NCBI GenBank assembly: GCA_964595655.1
Contig: CAZQQV010000001.1
Location: forward strand, 1-58,571
Direction of reading: 5' to 3'
DNA: 58,571 bases
Source: Caldimicrobium sp964595655
Lineage (GTDB): Bacteria; Desulfobacterota; Thermodesulfobacteria; Thermodesulfobacteriales; Thermodesulfobacteriaceae
The notes beneath the pieces are model-generated. The model saw only the letters and a program-made list of their open reading frames with translations. It did not search any database and was not told the origin of the DNA. Shown here one piece after another: positions 44,624 to 53,200 of this stretch (its first letter is position 1; each line of letters starts with the position of its first letter). The position numbers and the translations under genes are program-made.

Positions 44624-45790
44624 TTAGGCTTCCTTGGACTGAAGATAATCCTGAATGAGCTTATCGGGGTTTGCCTCCTTTTCTTCTGTTACAAGGACTT
44701 TTATTTGATTGGCTGAAAGTTCGTCAGCCAGTTCTTTGGAAGGACTATGCAGGATAATATGAGTTACTACTTGCTCTTTTAAAAAATCTATGAGACTTTG
44801 ATTTTCAGGCTTTTTTACCACATCCTTAACAAGGATTTTGTTATTCTCTACATCGTATAAGGCAAATAAGGCAAACTTTTCTGGATCAGCCTCAAGTTTT
44901 TGAGGGGTTGAAATAGGACAGGCAATTCTCATAAATCTCTCTTCAAGGACATCACGAACCATTTCTTCTGTGGCTGAAACAATATTTCTTATTAAATCTT
45001 CAAAGGCCTTGGCAGTAATACTTTCAGGATAGGCTCCTACAATGGGTTTTCCTCTGTCTCCTGTATCTACTATTCTTGGATCAATGGGGATTTTTCCAAG
45101 AAACCTTATTCCCATTTCTTCTGCAAGTTTCTGCCCCCCTCCTCTTTTGAAAAGATCAAGAGGTTTTCCACAATGGGGACATATAAAACCACTCATATTT
45201 TCAACTAATCCCAAGATTCTCATTTTTACTTTTTGACAAAATCTTATAGATTTTTTCACATCAATAAGGGAAACCTCTTGAGGTGTTGTTACAATCAGGG
45301 CATAGGCATCAGGTATAGTTTTAGCGATGGTTAAGGGTTCATCACCTGTTCCAGGAGGGGCATCAATAATTAAATAATCCAGCTCACCCCAATCAATATC
45401 TCCAATAAATTGTTTGATAGCTGAAATTTTGATTGGCCCTCTCCAGATAATCGCAGAATCCTCTGAAGGAAGAAGGGGTTCAATAGAGAGAAATTTAAGA
45501 TTGGGAGAATATTTTATGGCACCAAGTCTTCCATCAGGACGTCTTGTAAGTTTTAAATCCCTTGCTCCAAGCATTTTTGGAATGCTCGGGCCGTGCAAAT
45601 CCACATCAAGAAGTCCCACCATAAAATCCTGTAAGGAAAGGCCAACAGCTATATTTACAGCTATTGTGCTCTTTCCTACTCCTCCTTTTCCAGACATCAC
45701 CATGATTTTGTGTTTAATTTTGGAAAGCTGTTCTCTAACTTTTTTATCTTGCTGATCAAGAATGGCACTTTTTTCTTTTCCAACAGGCAT
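44624..45790 (-). CDS. mrp: Mrp/ApbC Fe-S carrier ATPase fused to a NifX/NifB-like C-terminal domain
   Basis: This 388-residue protein has the deviant Walker A MSGKGGVGKST, the DLHGPS and DAPPGTGDE motifs, and the CPHC pair (ICPHCGKPL) that binds an Fe-S cluster, as in Mrp/ApbC. From about residue 285 there is a dinitrogenase-cofactor-biosynthesis (NifX/NifB-like) domain: ACPISTPQKLEADPEKFALF, VTHIILHSPSKELADEL. It likely assembles or carries Fe-S clusters. ATG 45790 has a purine-rich AGGGGG upstream; TTG 45796 is possible. It leads the mrp, zinc-ribbon, apgM unit. Confidence 0.92.
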   Translation of the reverse strand: MPVGKEKSAILDQQDKKVREQLSKIKHKIMVMSGKGGVGKSTIAVNIAVGLSLQDFMVGLLDVDLHGPSIPKMLGARDLKLTRRPDGRLGAIKYSPNLKFLSIEPLLPSEDSAIIWRGPIKISAIKQFIGDIDWGELDYLIIDAPPGTGDEPLTIAKTIPDAYALIVTTPQEVSLIDVKKSIRFCQKVKMRILGLVENMSGFICPHCGKPLDLFKRGGGQKLAEEMGIRFLGKIPIDPRIVDTGDRGKPIVGAYPESITAKAFEDLIRNIVSATEEMVRDVLEERFMRIACPISTPQKLEADPEKFALFALYDVENNKILVKDVVKKPENQSLIDFLKEQVVTHIILHSPSKELADELSANQIKVLVTEEKEANPDKLIQDYLQSKEA

Positions 45791-45907
45791 ATCCAATTCC
45801 CCCTCAGTATATTCAGAAAACCAAAGTTATTTTAATCCAATCAAAAATATTTTCAAAGGCCCTTAAGGAAGACTTTCCGAAAAGATTCTACAGATACTGA
45901 GAAAGTT

Positions 45908-45934
45908 TAAAGAATTTTTAATTTTTTCCGAAAA
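45908..45934 (+). promoter_or_regulatory. Sigma-28 (FliA)-type promoter of flaG
   Basis: TAAA (45908-45911), a spacer of exactly 15 bp, then TCCGAAAA (45927-45934) match the flagellar consensus TAAA-N15-GCCGATAA at 10 of 12 positions. It lies 34 bp before the flaG ATG, which supports the flagellar identity. The motif TTCCGAAAAG also occurs once more at about 45875-45884 without a -35. Confidence 0.55.
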
Positions 45935-45968
45935 GTATTATAAGAGAATCTCCTTTAAGGGGGCCCCT

Positions 45969-46315
45969 ATGAAGGTAGAACTTTATAAAAATTTAGTCAT
46001 GGATCAAGTTTTAACCCAAAAGGATTTGCATCCCCAAACTCAAGTAAGTCCTGCAAAAAAGAGGATTTGAAAGAACCCTCAATAAAACTTAGTAAAGAGA
46101 ATTTGAAAGAGCTTGCTGAACACTTTAAAGAATTTATCACCCTCTTTGATCTTGATGCCAAAATTGTTTATGATAAGAAATATCAAACTCTTGTAGTTCA
46201 GGTTATTCGAAAGGATACAGGAGAGATCATAAAACAAATTCCTCCGGAAGAACTCTTGAAGTTATCTCAAAGGCTTCAAGAACTTGTTGGTATCCTTCTT
46301 CAACATAAAGTTTAA
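45969..46315 (+). CDS. flaG: FlaG flagellar protein, coding sequence split by a -1 frame change
   Basis: The conserved FlaG domain (ITLFDLDAKIVYDKKYQTL, DTGEIIKQIPPEELLKL) is encoded by a frame whose first possible start is TTG 46067. Upstream, ATG 45969 with AAGGGGG at 5 bp opens a second frame of 33 codons ending in TGA at 46068-46070. Joining the two by a -1 shift at 46055-46061 gives a 115-residue protein, the usual FlaG length. The shift site is A AAA AAG, the dnaX-type slippery heptamer, in the right phase. FlaG is linked to flagellin export or filament length. The alternatives are one missing A in the run or re-initiation at the overlapping TTG. Confidence 0.75.
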
Positions 46316-46399
46316 GAATCTTGTCAAAGCTCATACTCTATGGTAATTTGCTGATAATCTATCGTTAAGCCATTTATAAAATTTTTGCAGGAGGCAATT

Positions 46400-47422
46400 A
46401 TGAAGGAATATACGGTGGCTGTGGTTGGGGCTACAGGTGCTGTTGGAAGAATGATGCTTACAGTTCTTGAAGAAAGAAACTTTCCTGTAAAAGATTTAAG
46501 ACTTTTTGCCTCACCCAAATCAAAGGGTGTAAAAATTCCCTTTCGCGGAGAAGAAATAGAGGTTGAGGTTCTTGAGGAGACAAAAAATTTCAAGGGAATT
46601 GATATTGCTCTTTTTTCTGCAGGGGCTTCAAGAAGCCTTGAATATGCCCCCAAATTTGCAGAAGATGGAGCTATTGTCATAGACAATTCTAGTGCCTGGA
46701 GGATGGACCCTGAGGTTCCTCTTGTTGTTCCAGAAGTGAATCCCCATGCCATCGTTCAATATAAAAATAAAGGTATTATTGCCAATCCCAATTGTTCCAC
46801 CATTCAAATGGTTGTTGCCTTAAAACCTCTTCATGATGTTGCTAAGATTAAAAGAATCGTTGTTTCAACCTATCAATCTGTTTCAGGAGCAGGACAAAAG
46901 GCTATTGATGAGCTTATTTCTCAGGTGAAAGCTTGGTGTTCAGGAGAACCTCTCCCTCCTCCAAAACACCTACCCCAAACCATAGCCTTCAATTGCATTC
47001 CCCAAATTGATGTTTTTCTATCAAATAGATACACTAAAGAAGAAATGAAAATGATTGAGGAAACAAAAAAAATTATGGAAGACCCCAATATTAGGGTTAC
47101 AGCAACTACAGTAAGAGTCCCTGTCTTTTATGGCCATGCCGAGGCTGTAAATATTGAAACAGAGAAGAAATTAACTGTTGAGGAAGCCATTGAAATTTTA
47201 AGAAAAGCCCCAGGCGTGGTGGTACTTGATGATCCCGAGCACAAACTTTATCCCCTTCAAATTGAGGTTGCTGGAAGAGACGAAGTCTTTGTGGGAAGAA
47301 TTAGAGAAGATTTTTCCATTGAAAATGGTCTTAATCTTTGGATTGTTGCAGACAATCTTAGAAAAGGGGCAGCAACCAATGCTGTCCAAATTGCTGAACT
47401 TTTAATTGAACGATACCTTTAA
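46400..47422 (+). CDS. asd: Aspartate-semialdehyde dehydrogenase
   Basis: This 340-residue enzyme has NADP-binding VVGATGAVGRMM, catalytic Cys in NPNCSTIQMV, and the active-site region YQSVSGAGQKA. It converts aspartyl phosphate to the semialdehyde for lysine, threonine, methionine and diaminopimelate. AGGAGG lies 5 bp before ATG 46400; I reject TTG 46385. Confidence 0.96.
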   Translation: MKEYTVAVVGATGAVGRMMLTVLEERNFPVKDLRLFASPKSKGVKIPFRGEEIEVEVLEETKNFKGIDIALFSAGASRSLEYAPKFAEDGAIVIDNSSAWRMDPEVPLVVPEVNPHAIVQYKNKGIIANPNCSTIQMVVALKPLHDVAKIKRIVVSTYQSVSGAGQKAIDELISQVKAWCSGEPLPPPKHLPQTIAFNCIPQIDVFLSNRYTKEEMKMIEETKKIMEDPNIRVTATTVRVPVFYGHAEAVNIETEKKLTVEEAIEILRKAPGVVVLDDPEHKLYPLQIEVAGRDEVFVGRIREDFSIENGLNLWIVADNLRKGAATNAVQIAELLIERYL

Positions 47423-47425
47423 GCC

Positions 47426-48526
47426 TTGGAAATTTTCGTTGAAAAATCTGCCCTACCCTACGCCTTAACCCAAGAAATTCTCAAAAGATATCCCCATTAT
47501 GAAATCATCCCCTCTTATGAGGCTTTTAAATGGGAAATTCTTCCGGAAGAGGAACTAATAACCCTTGGAAAAAGGCGTCTTTTTATTATGGAATTCAAAG
47601 GGGACTTTGTTAAAGCCTGTCCAGGAACTAAAAATTACCTTTGCTGTGGTTATCAGATCTTTCACATTGGTGAGGGATGCCCTCTCGATTGTTCCTATTG
47701 TATTCTTCAGCTCTATCTCAATAGGCCTGGGCTCAAAGTTTGGGGGAATCTTCTTGAAAATGGCCTAAAAGCCCTTGAGGAATTTTTGGAGGCACAAAAA
47801 AGAAACGGAAATGTTGTAAGAATTGGCACAGGCGAATTTACCGACAGTCTTGCCTTGGAGGGGATTACCCATATCTCTGAAAAACTAATTCATTTCTGGA
47901 AAGAAAAGGACCCTTATGGTGTGCTTGAATTAAAGACCAAGGTGTCTCTTTCAAAGGAGTTTTTTGAGAGATTGGAAGGAGACCCAAGGGTAATTTTTGC
48001 CTGGTCTGTGAATACTGAGAAAATCATCTCCTCTGAGGAAAAAGGCACAGCCCCTCTTTCTGCAAGGCTTGAGAGCGCTAAAAGAGCAATAGAAAGGGGC
48101 TTTACTGTAGCCTTTCATTTTGATCCTATAATATTTTATCCCGAGGGAGAAAAAGAATATCCCCTTGTCCTTGAAAGAATTCTCAATACAATCCCCCTTG
48201 ATAAAATTGCCTGGATAAGCTTTGGGACCTTAAGATATCCCAAGGTTTTAAAAGAAATTGCCTTAAAAAGATTTCCCCATACAACCATTTATTCCTTTGA
48301 ATTTATAGAGGGGCTTGACCAAAAGAAAAGATACTTTGTAGATGTAAGGAAGTCCCTCTATAAAGCTTTTCAGAAGCTTCTTCAAGACACTATGGATAAA
48401 GTAACCTACTATTTTTGTATGGAAAGTGAAAGAATCTGGGAGGAAGTTTTGGGGATCCCCTTAAAAACATCTAAAGAGGTAGCCCAAAGGCTTGATAGGG
48501 TTGCCCAGAAATTATGTCTTCTTTAA
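47426..48526 (+). CDS. Spore photoproduct lyase-like radical SAM protein
   Basis: This 366-residue radical SAM enzyme has the SPL-family block YLCCGYQIFHIGEGCPLDCSY around residues 72-92, containing CPLDCSYC (CxxxCxxC), and then ILQLYLN. It also has RIGTGEFTDS and LELKTKV. SPL repairs thymine dimers in spores; homologues occur in many non-spore-formers, where the role may be UV repair or something else. The start is probably TTG 47426, 3 bp after asd. It overlaps the cytochrome gene by 13 bp. Confidence 0.8.
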   Translation: MEIFVEKSALPYALTQEILKRYPHYEIIPSYEAFKWEILPEEELITLGKRRLFIMEFKGDFVKACPGTKNYLCCGYQIFHIGEGCPLDCSYCILQLYLNRPGLKVWGNLLENGLKALEEFLEAQKRNGNVVRIGTGEFTDSLALEGITHISEKLIHFWKEKDPYGVLELKTKVSLSKEFFERLEGDPRVIFAWSVNTEKIISSEEKGTAPLSARLESAKRAIERGFTVAFHFDPIIFYPEGEKEYPLVLERILNTIPLDKIAWISFGTLRYPKVLKEIALKRFPHTTIYSFEFIEGLDQKKRYFVDVRKSLYKAFQKLLQDTMDKVTYYFCMESERIWEEVLGIPLKTSKEVAQRLDRVAQKLCLL

Positions 48527-49770
48527 CCTTCTTAATTTTACTTTTCATTATTTCTTTATTAGTCTCTTCCTGCCAAAGAAATATTTCAAAGGAGTTTACT
48601 TGTTCTGACTGCCATAAAGTTAAGATTTCACAATCACATAAAAGGCTTTCTTGCAGTTCTTGCCATGGAGGCATTGAAAAAGCTATGAATAAAGAAACCG
48701 CCCACAAAGGTCTTAAAACCACTTTTACTTATAGAGAGGTTGAAAAAATATGCAATAATTGTCATAAAGAGGAAGTTAAAAATTTTAAGGGAACTCTTCA
48801 TTTTACCTATGAGAAAGAATTAAAAGGGATTTTTAAAGGCTTTAATATCCCTTTAAAAGTTAACAATCTCTTTGAATTTTCTCTTCTTGATGGAGATTTT
48901 AAGAGCCGCGAGGGGATACTTATTGATTTTTTAAAAAGAAGATGTCTTACTTGCCATATCTTTAGTAAAGGTGAAGCCTACCCCATGACTAAAAGACAAA
49001 AAGGTTGTTTTAGTTGTCATAGACCTCATGAGCTTTCAAAGCCAGGGGATGAGACCTGCCTTTCCTGCCATTACAGTATAAGAATAGGCTGGGATTATTA
49101 CGGATATTCCCCACATCCCTGGTTTGTGGATTATCGCTCTCCCTTTATAAATGGCAAGGAGCCAGAAAGACCTTATGGCATTGAAGCCTATCTCCTAAAG
49201 GAAGATATTCATAAAGAAAAGGCCCTAAAATGCATTGAATGTCATCCCAAAGAGGAAATTATGGACGGAAGGAAAAAAGCCTCCTGTTTTTCCTGTCATA
49301 AGACTCTAAAAGGAAACTTTCATAAAAAGAGCGTCCTTGCAAGAGTTCGCTGTGAGGTCTGTCATGCAGGCTTTATTAATCAGGATGAATTAAAAATATG
49401 TTATTTAGAACTTGAGCCAGATTTATGGAAATGGACTGAACTTTCAATCCAAGAATCCTACGAGATAGAACACCTGATTAGTGACTATTTGAAGGGAAAA
49501 CCTGTTAGAATGGCTATGACCGATAAATTTACCGAGAAAGAAAAGGAAGGGCTTTGGCTTTGTACCCTAGGAAATAGAACCTTTTTAGATTTCAAAATAG
49601 GAAAAGATGAAAAGGGAAGATTTTGCATAAAAAGACAAGAAAGATTGAAACTTATCTTTGAAGAAGTAACCCTTGAGGGGATCTTTGAAAACTGTAAAGT
49701 TCCTCACACTATAAGTAAAGGCGATATTAACAGAAGTTTAAAAATACTAAAAATGCTTGGAGAATATTGA
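48514..49770 (+). CDS. Nonaheme c-type cytochrome lipoprotein
   Basis: This 418-residue protein has an N-terminal signal with lipobox LLVSSC near residue 20 and nine CXXCH heme sites (CSDCH, CSSCH, CNNCH, CLTCH, CFSCH, CLSCH, CIECH, CFSCH, CEVCH) spread over residues 30-290. The last 120 residues have no heme site. It is likely a periplasmic or outer-membrane-anchored electron conduit for anaerobic respiration or extracellular transfer. It lies between a radical SAM gene and an rRNA methyltransferase gene with overlaps, without other respiratory genes. Confidence 0.9.
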   Translation: MSSLTFLILLFIISLLVSSCQRNISKEFTCSDCHKVKISQSHKRLSCSSCHGGIEKAMNKETAHKGLKTTFTYREVEKICNNCHKEEVKNFKGTLHFTYEKELKGIFKGFNIPLKVNNLFEFSLLDGDFKSREGILIDFLKRRCLTCHIFSKGEAYPMTKRQKGCFSCHRPHELSKPGDETCLSCHYSIRIGWDYYGYSPHPWFVDYRSPFINGKEPERPYGIEAYLLKEDIHKEKALKCIECHPKEEIMDGRKKASCFSCHKTLKGNFHKKSVLARVRCEVCHAGFINQDELKICYLELEPDLWKWTELSIQESYEIEHLISDYLKGKPVRMAMTDKFTEKEKEGLWLCTLGNRTFLDFKIGKDEKGRFCIKRQERLKLIFEEVTLEGIFENCKVPHTISKGDINRSLKILKMLGEY

Positions 49771-49772
49771 AA

Positions 49773-50957
49773 ATGAAATATTATCCAATTAAACTTAATT
49801 TAGAGGGAATTAAAAAAGTTTTGTCAGGAGAACTTTGGTTAACTCTTAAAGATACCCTTGAGGGACAAATCTTAAGAGAAAAAATTGAACCAGGAACTCT
49901 TGTAACTCTCTTAAGTAAAGAAGGCCACTTTCTTGCCCAGGCTTATTTCAACCCAAATGTGTATTATGCCATAAAAATTTTATCAACAAAAGAGGTCTCC
50001 ATTGATAAAGAATTTTTCAAAAATGTCTTCATAAAAGCCCTTGAGATAAGAAAAAGATTCTATCCAGGTGAAGAGGTTTTTCGTTTAATTCACGGAGAAG
50101 GAGATTATCTTCCCGGACTAATTATTGATATATACAAAGAATTTGCCGTGCTTCAATTCCACACTCTTGGTATAGAAAAACTTAAAAATGAAATTGTTGA
50201 AGCCCTAAAAGAAAGCCTTCCCTTTTTAAAAGGCCTTGTTTTAAAAAATGATTTTGAAAAAAGAAAAGAAGAAAATCTTTCTCAATATGTGGAATTTTTG
50301 GGAAGTTTTAAGGAAGATCCCCTTTTGGTGGAGATGGATGGAATAAAATTTTTAATTCCCCTTGAGAGGGGGCAAAAGACAGGTTTTTTTCTCGATCAGA
50401 GGGAAAATAGAAGACTTGTTATGAGGATAGCACGAGATCTCATTATTGTTGATGGTTTTTCCTATCTTGGTGGTTTTTCCTTCTATGCATTAAAGGGTGG
50501 TGCAAAAAGGGCTTACTTAATTGACCGCTCAAGCTTTGCCCTTGATCTTGCCCTTGAGATTGCCAAAATTAATGGCTTTAAAAATAAAGTAATACCTGTT
50601 GAGGGGGATGTATTCCAAATTTTGAAAAATCCACCCACCGAGGGCGACATTCTTATCCTCGACCCTCCAGCTTTTATAAAAGCAAAAAGGGATAAACCAA
50701 GGGGCATAAAAAAATACGAAGAGCTCTATAATTTAGGCCTGAATTTTTTTAAAGATAGAGGGGGCTTCCTTTTCCTCTTTTCCTGTTCTCACTTTTTAAC
50801 CATAGAGGAACAAAAATATTTGGTAAAAAAGCTTTTAGCCACCAAAAATTTAAAGGCAAGGATTTTATATCATCTTTTTCAAGCTCCTGATCACCCCATA
50901 AATCCTACAGTTGAAGAAACAGAGTATTTGAAGGGTTTGCTCTTAAGAATTAACTAA
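49773..50957 (+). CDS. rlmI: RlmI-like 23S rRNA (cytosine-C5) methyltransferase
   Basis: This protein of about 394 residues has an N-terminal PUA-like domain (GTLVTLLSKEGHFLAQAYFNP), EEVFRLIHGEGDYLPGLIID and GQKTGFFLDQRENR. The SAM fold follows with VDGFSYLGGFSFYALKGGAK and motif LILDPPAFIKAK, then FSCSHFL. This is the RlmI/YccW order. ATG 49773 follows GGAG about 10 bp upstream; TTG 49767 overlaps the cytochrome stop. The exact rRNA site cannot be assigned. Confidence 0.85.
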   Translation: MKYYPIKLNLEGIKKVLSGELWLTLKDTLEGQILREKIEPGTLVTLLSKEGHFLAQAYFNPNVYYAIKILSTKEVSIDKEFFKNVFIKALEIRKRFYPGEEVFRLIHGEGDYLPGLIIDIYKEFAVLQFHTLGIEKLKNEIVEALKESLPFLKGLVLKNDFEKRKEENLSQYVEFLGSFKEDPLLVEMDGIKFLIPLERGQKTGFFLDQRENRRLVMRIARDLIIVDGFSYLGGFSFYALKGGAKRAYLIDRSSFALDLALEIAKINGFKNKVIPVEGDVFQILKNPPTEGDILILDPPAFIKAKRDKPRGIKKYEELYNLGLNFFKDRGGFLFLFSCSHFLTIEEQKYLVKKLLATKNLKARILYHLFQAPDHPINPTVEETEYLKGLLLRIN

Positions 50958-51847
50958 GCCATCAGTTCCTTTCTTTCAGAAAGGGGTCTGACTTCTTCAT
51001 TGGTTGGATTTAAAATAGCCTTTTTTAAGATTTCTAAGAACTCAAGCTGGGTTAATTCCTCTACTTTAAGAACCAATCCCTCAAGATAAACCTTTGAAGG
51101 TTCAAGAGAATTGTAATAAAACAAATAGGAATCACTTTTTATTTCAGGCTGTAAATAAACAAGAAACTCCCTAACGAAGGTGTCTTTGTTTAGATAGTCC
51201 CTCAAAAAAAATTTTTCCTCCCTAAAGGAACGTTCAAGAAAATTCCAAGGCTCAAAATACTCCCTCTTAATGGTTCCCAAAAATTTGTAATTTTTGATTT
51301 TGAAAAAGTTTTCCTGAGAGGCCCCTCTTTTTAAAACGAAGTCTTCATTAGGAAAAATCACCTCTTTAAAGAACTGTTTTTTCTTTTTAAAGCTTACATA
51401 GTCTGATAAATTTATATGGGAGACAATATCAAGAACTTTAACTTTCAACACAGAGCCTCTCTGAAATGCCTCTTTGAAAAATTCTGCTCCCCTTTCAAGA
51501 AAATACCAGAATCTTTCCTTAAGAAGTTCATTTAAATAAAGAAGTTTTCTGTGAGCATTTTGGAGCTCTTCAAGCTCTCTTTTTAAAGTTTTTCTTGAAA
51601 GCCTCTGTACATAGGCCTTCTTATAGTTTAAAAAAGCTTGGGGATTTTTTTCATAATTTAAGGCCTCAAAGGCAAGATTTAGTTCCAGAGCCTTCTTTGG
51701 ATCCCCTCCCCTATCGGGATGATAATACAGTTGAAGGGTTCTATAAATTCCCTTTATTATCTTAAAAAGAACTTCATCATTAAGCTCTTTTGCTAATTGA
51801 GGATTTATACCAAATACCTCAAAGGGATTTCTTTTTAATTTTCTCAT
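50954..51847 (-). CDS. J-domain protein of unknown function
   Basis: This 297-residue protein has an N-terminal J domain (NPFEVFGINPQLAKELNDEV, with YYHPDRGGDPKKALELNLAF). A coiled coil follows (about 85-115) and then a unique C-terminal region with no known domain. It is neither DnaJ nor CbpA; such proteins recruit DnaK to a specific client. It converges on the rlmI gene (4 bp overlap) and is last in a minus-strand unit after a nucleoside phosphorylase. Confidence 0.75.
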   Translation of the reverse strand: MRKLKRNPFEVFGINPQLAKELNDEVLFKIIKGIYRTLQLYYHPDRGGDPKKALELNLAFEALNYEKNPQAFLNYKKAYVQRLSRKTLKRELEELQNAHRKLLYLNELLKERFWYFLERGAEFFKEAFQRGSVLKVKVLDIVSHINLSDYVSFKKKKQFFKEVIFPNEDFVLKRGASQENFFKIKNYKFLGTIKREYFEPWNFLERSFREEKFFLRDYLNKDTFVREFLVYLQPEIKSDSYLFYYNSLEPSKVYLEGLVLKVEELTQLEFLEILKKAILNPTNEEVRPLSERKELMA

Positions 51848-51859
51848 AAAATCAACCTA

Positions 51860-52552
51860 TTATTGCACATTTTCAATAAAATGTCTAAAAAATAAAAGTA
51901 ACTTTTCTCTTAAAGTTTTAAGCTTAGATTCAGGTCTTTTTGAGAGGGTTTTTCCAATTTCATCGGTAATAAACAAAAGAGAAAGGGCCTTTATATTATA
52001 GTAGGCACTTACGGCGTATAAAGCAGAGGTCTCCATATCCATGGCCTGAGCTTTATTTAATAATAATTTAAAATCACTTAAATTTTTTTCTACAACATGC
52101 GGGGCATCAACTGTTAAAATTTTTCCTATTTTAAAGGGAATATTTGATATTTTAAAGAATCTTTCTAAGTTTAAGAGAAAATCTCTATCAGCTTTAAAAA
52201 CTTTTTTTCTCTTATAGTATAATTTAGAAGTGCCTTCAAGGGAAAAGGCTTTCTCTGGAATAAAAAGATCTCCAATTTCCAAGGATCCATAAGGACTTTT
52301 ACCTGCCCACCCCACAAACAAAACTTCACTGATCCCCTTTTCTTTGAGAAGCTCTATCAATAAGGCAAGGGTTGGAGATGAAATAAGAGGTCCGCCAAAA
52401 ATAACATCCTTATTTACTCTTTTAAGAAAAATATTAAGCCATTTAACTGAATCAATAAAGTCAAATTTCTGAGAAAAGTAGTTCCACTCGGGAAGGGGAG
52501 AAAAAATTATTGCCTTTTTAACTTCAGCAAACCCAAGTTTAGGAAGAAACAC
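51860..52552 (-). CDS. PNP/UDP-family nucleoside phosphorylase
   Basis: This 230-residue protein has FVGWAGKSPYGSLEIGDLFIP, QAMDMETSALYAVSAY and LLFITDEI, the pattern of the PNP_UDP_1 family (purine/uridine phosphorylase, MTA/SAH nucleosidase and futalosine hydrolase relatives). The substrate is not fixed by sequence. Genes on either side on the same strand are 12-15 bp away. Confidence 0.8.
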   Translation of the reverse strand: MFLPKLGFAEVKKAIIFSPLPEWNYFSQKFDFIDSVKWLNIFLKRVNKDVIFGGPLISSPTLALLIELLKEKGISEVLFVGWAGKSPYGSLEIGDLFIPEKAFSLEGTSKLYYKRKKVFKADRDFLLNLERFFKISNIPFKIGKILTVDAPHVVEKNLSDFKLLLNKAQAMDMETSALYAVSAYYNIKALSLLFITDEIGKTLSKRPESKLKTLREKLLLFFRHFIENVQ

Positions 52553-52567
52553 AGATAAATTATAAGC

Positions 52568-52921
52568 CTAATCTTCTTCCTCTTCAATTAAATCCTCAAA
52601 AATATCATAACATTCTTTTACCAGACACTCCTTGTCAGGAAAATGACACTGGCCCACCTTTCTCTGAGGAATAGGGTTTTCAGGAAGTTTTATTTGACTT
52701 AAAATATCCTCTACATCATTAAGTTTATTTTTAAAAATTTCTGGAACACTCTCTAAATCAGCAATCTCTTTGAACTCCTTAAACTCTTCCATAAGTTCTT
52801 CTGCTACCTCTTTTCTTGACTTACAGACTGAACATCTCGGATCTGTCTGCTGAAGTTTAAGAACCCCCGCCATAAAATAAAAAGCCCTTATTTTGTTGAT
52901 TAAAAGCTTCTCTTTCTCCAT
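52568..52921 (-). CDS. Unknown Cys-containing acidic protein
   Basis: This 117-residue protein is not recognised. It has CSVC near residue 30 and CHFPDKECLVKEC in the C-terminal part, which together could bind a metal or an Fe-S cluster, and an acidic tail ending in EEEED. The helical middle is Glu-rich. It may form an operon with the nucleoside phosphorylase. A GGAGGGGAAGAG ribosome-binding stretch supports translation. Confidence 0.6.
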   Translation of the reverse strand: MEKEKLLINKIRAFYFMAGVLKLQQTDPRCSVCKSRKEVAEELMEEFKEFKEIADLESVPEIFKNKLNDVEDILSQIKLPENPIPQRKVGQCHFPDKECLVKECYDIFEDLIEEEED

Positions 52922-52980
52922 CTCTTCCCCTCCTTGCCTTCTGAAAGAATATTTCTTTATTTATATTTTAGTAAGATTTC

Positions 52981-53118
52981 TTATCTAAAATTTGATAGAT
53001 TGTGAAAAGTTTCCTTATTTATCAAACTTTTTTGAGACAAAAGCCCTAAAATTTTCATGCCTTTGCGGGGATCACCCAAAAGATATGGGAACTTTTCCGC
53101 TGCTGTAATTCTTGCCAT
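52981..53118 (-). CDS. Possible 45-residue small protein
   Basis: A frame of 45 codons from ATG 53118 to TAA 52983-52981 reads ARITAAEKFPYLLGDPRKG, then MKILGLLSQKSLINKET. Its protein-like composition contrasts with the AT-rich flanks. It lies 60 bp upstream of the unknown Cys protein, on the same strand. No clear ribosome-binding site is visible, so it is uncertain. The same DNA can also be drawn as a stem with a pseudoknot on the plus strand. The rest of the 52922-53200 gap holds nothing else I can support. Confidence 0.35.
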   Translation of the reverse strand: MARITAAEKFPYLLGDPRKGMKILGLLSQKSLINKETFHNLSNFR

Positions 53119-53200
53119 TTTGTAAAGAAATTTTTAAAATTAAATTTTGATAAACTCCTTTAAAGACTCAATCAAAATTTTTATGGGGAGGGATAAGATT

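Noticed and set aside
53061..53101. Pseudoknot-like pairing (GCGG/CCGC, CCC/GGG, AAAAG/CTTTT) resembling a riboswitch
   Set aside because: It matches no riboswitch class I know. The same DNA is better explained as a 45-codon frame on the minus strand.
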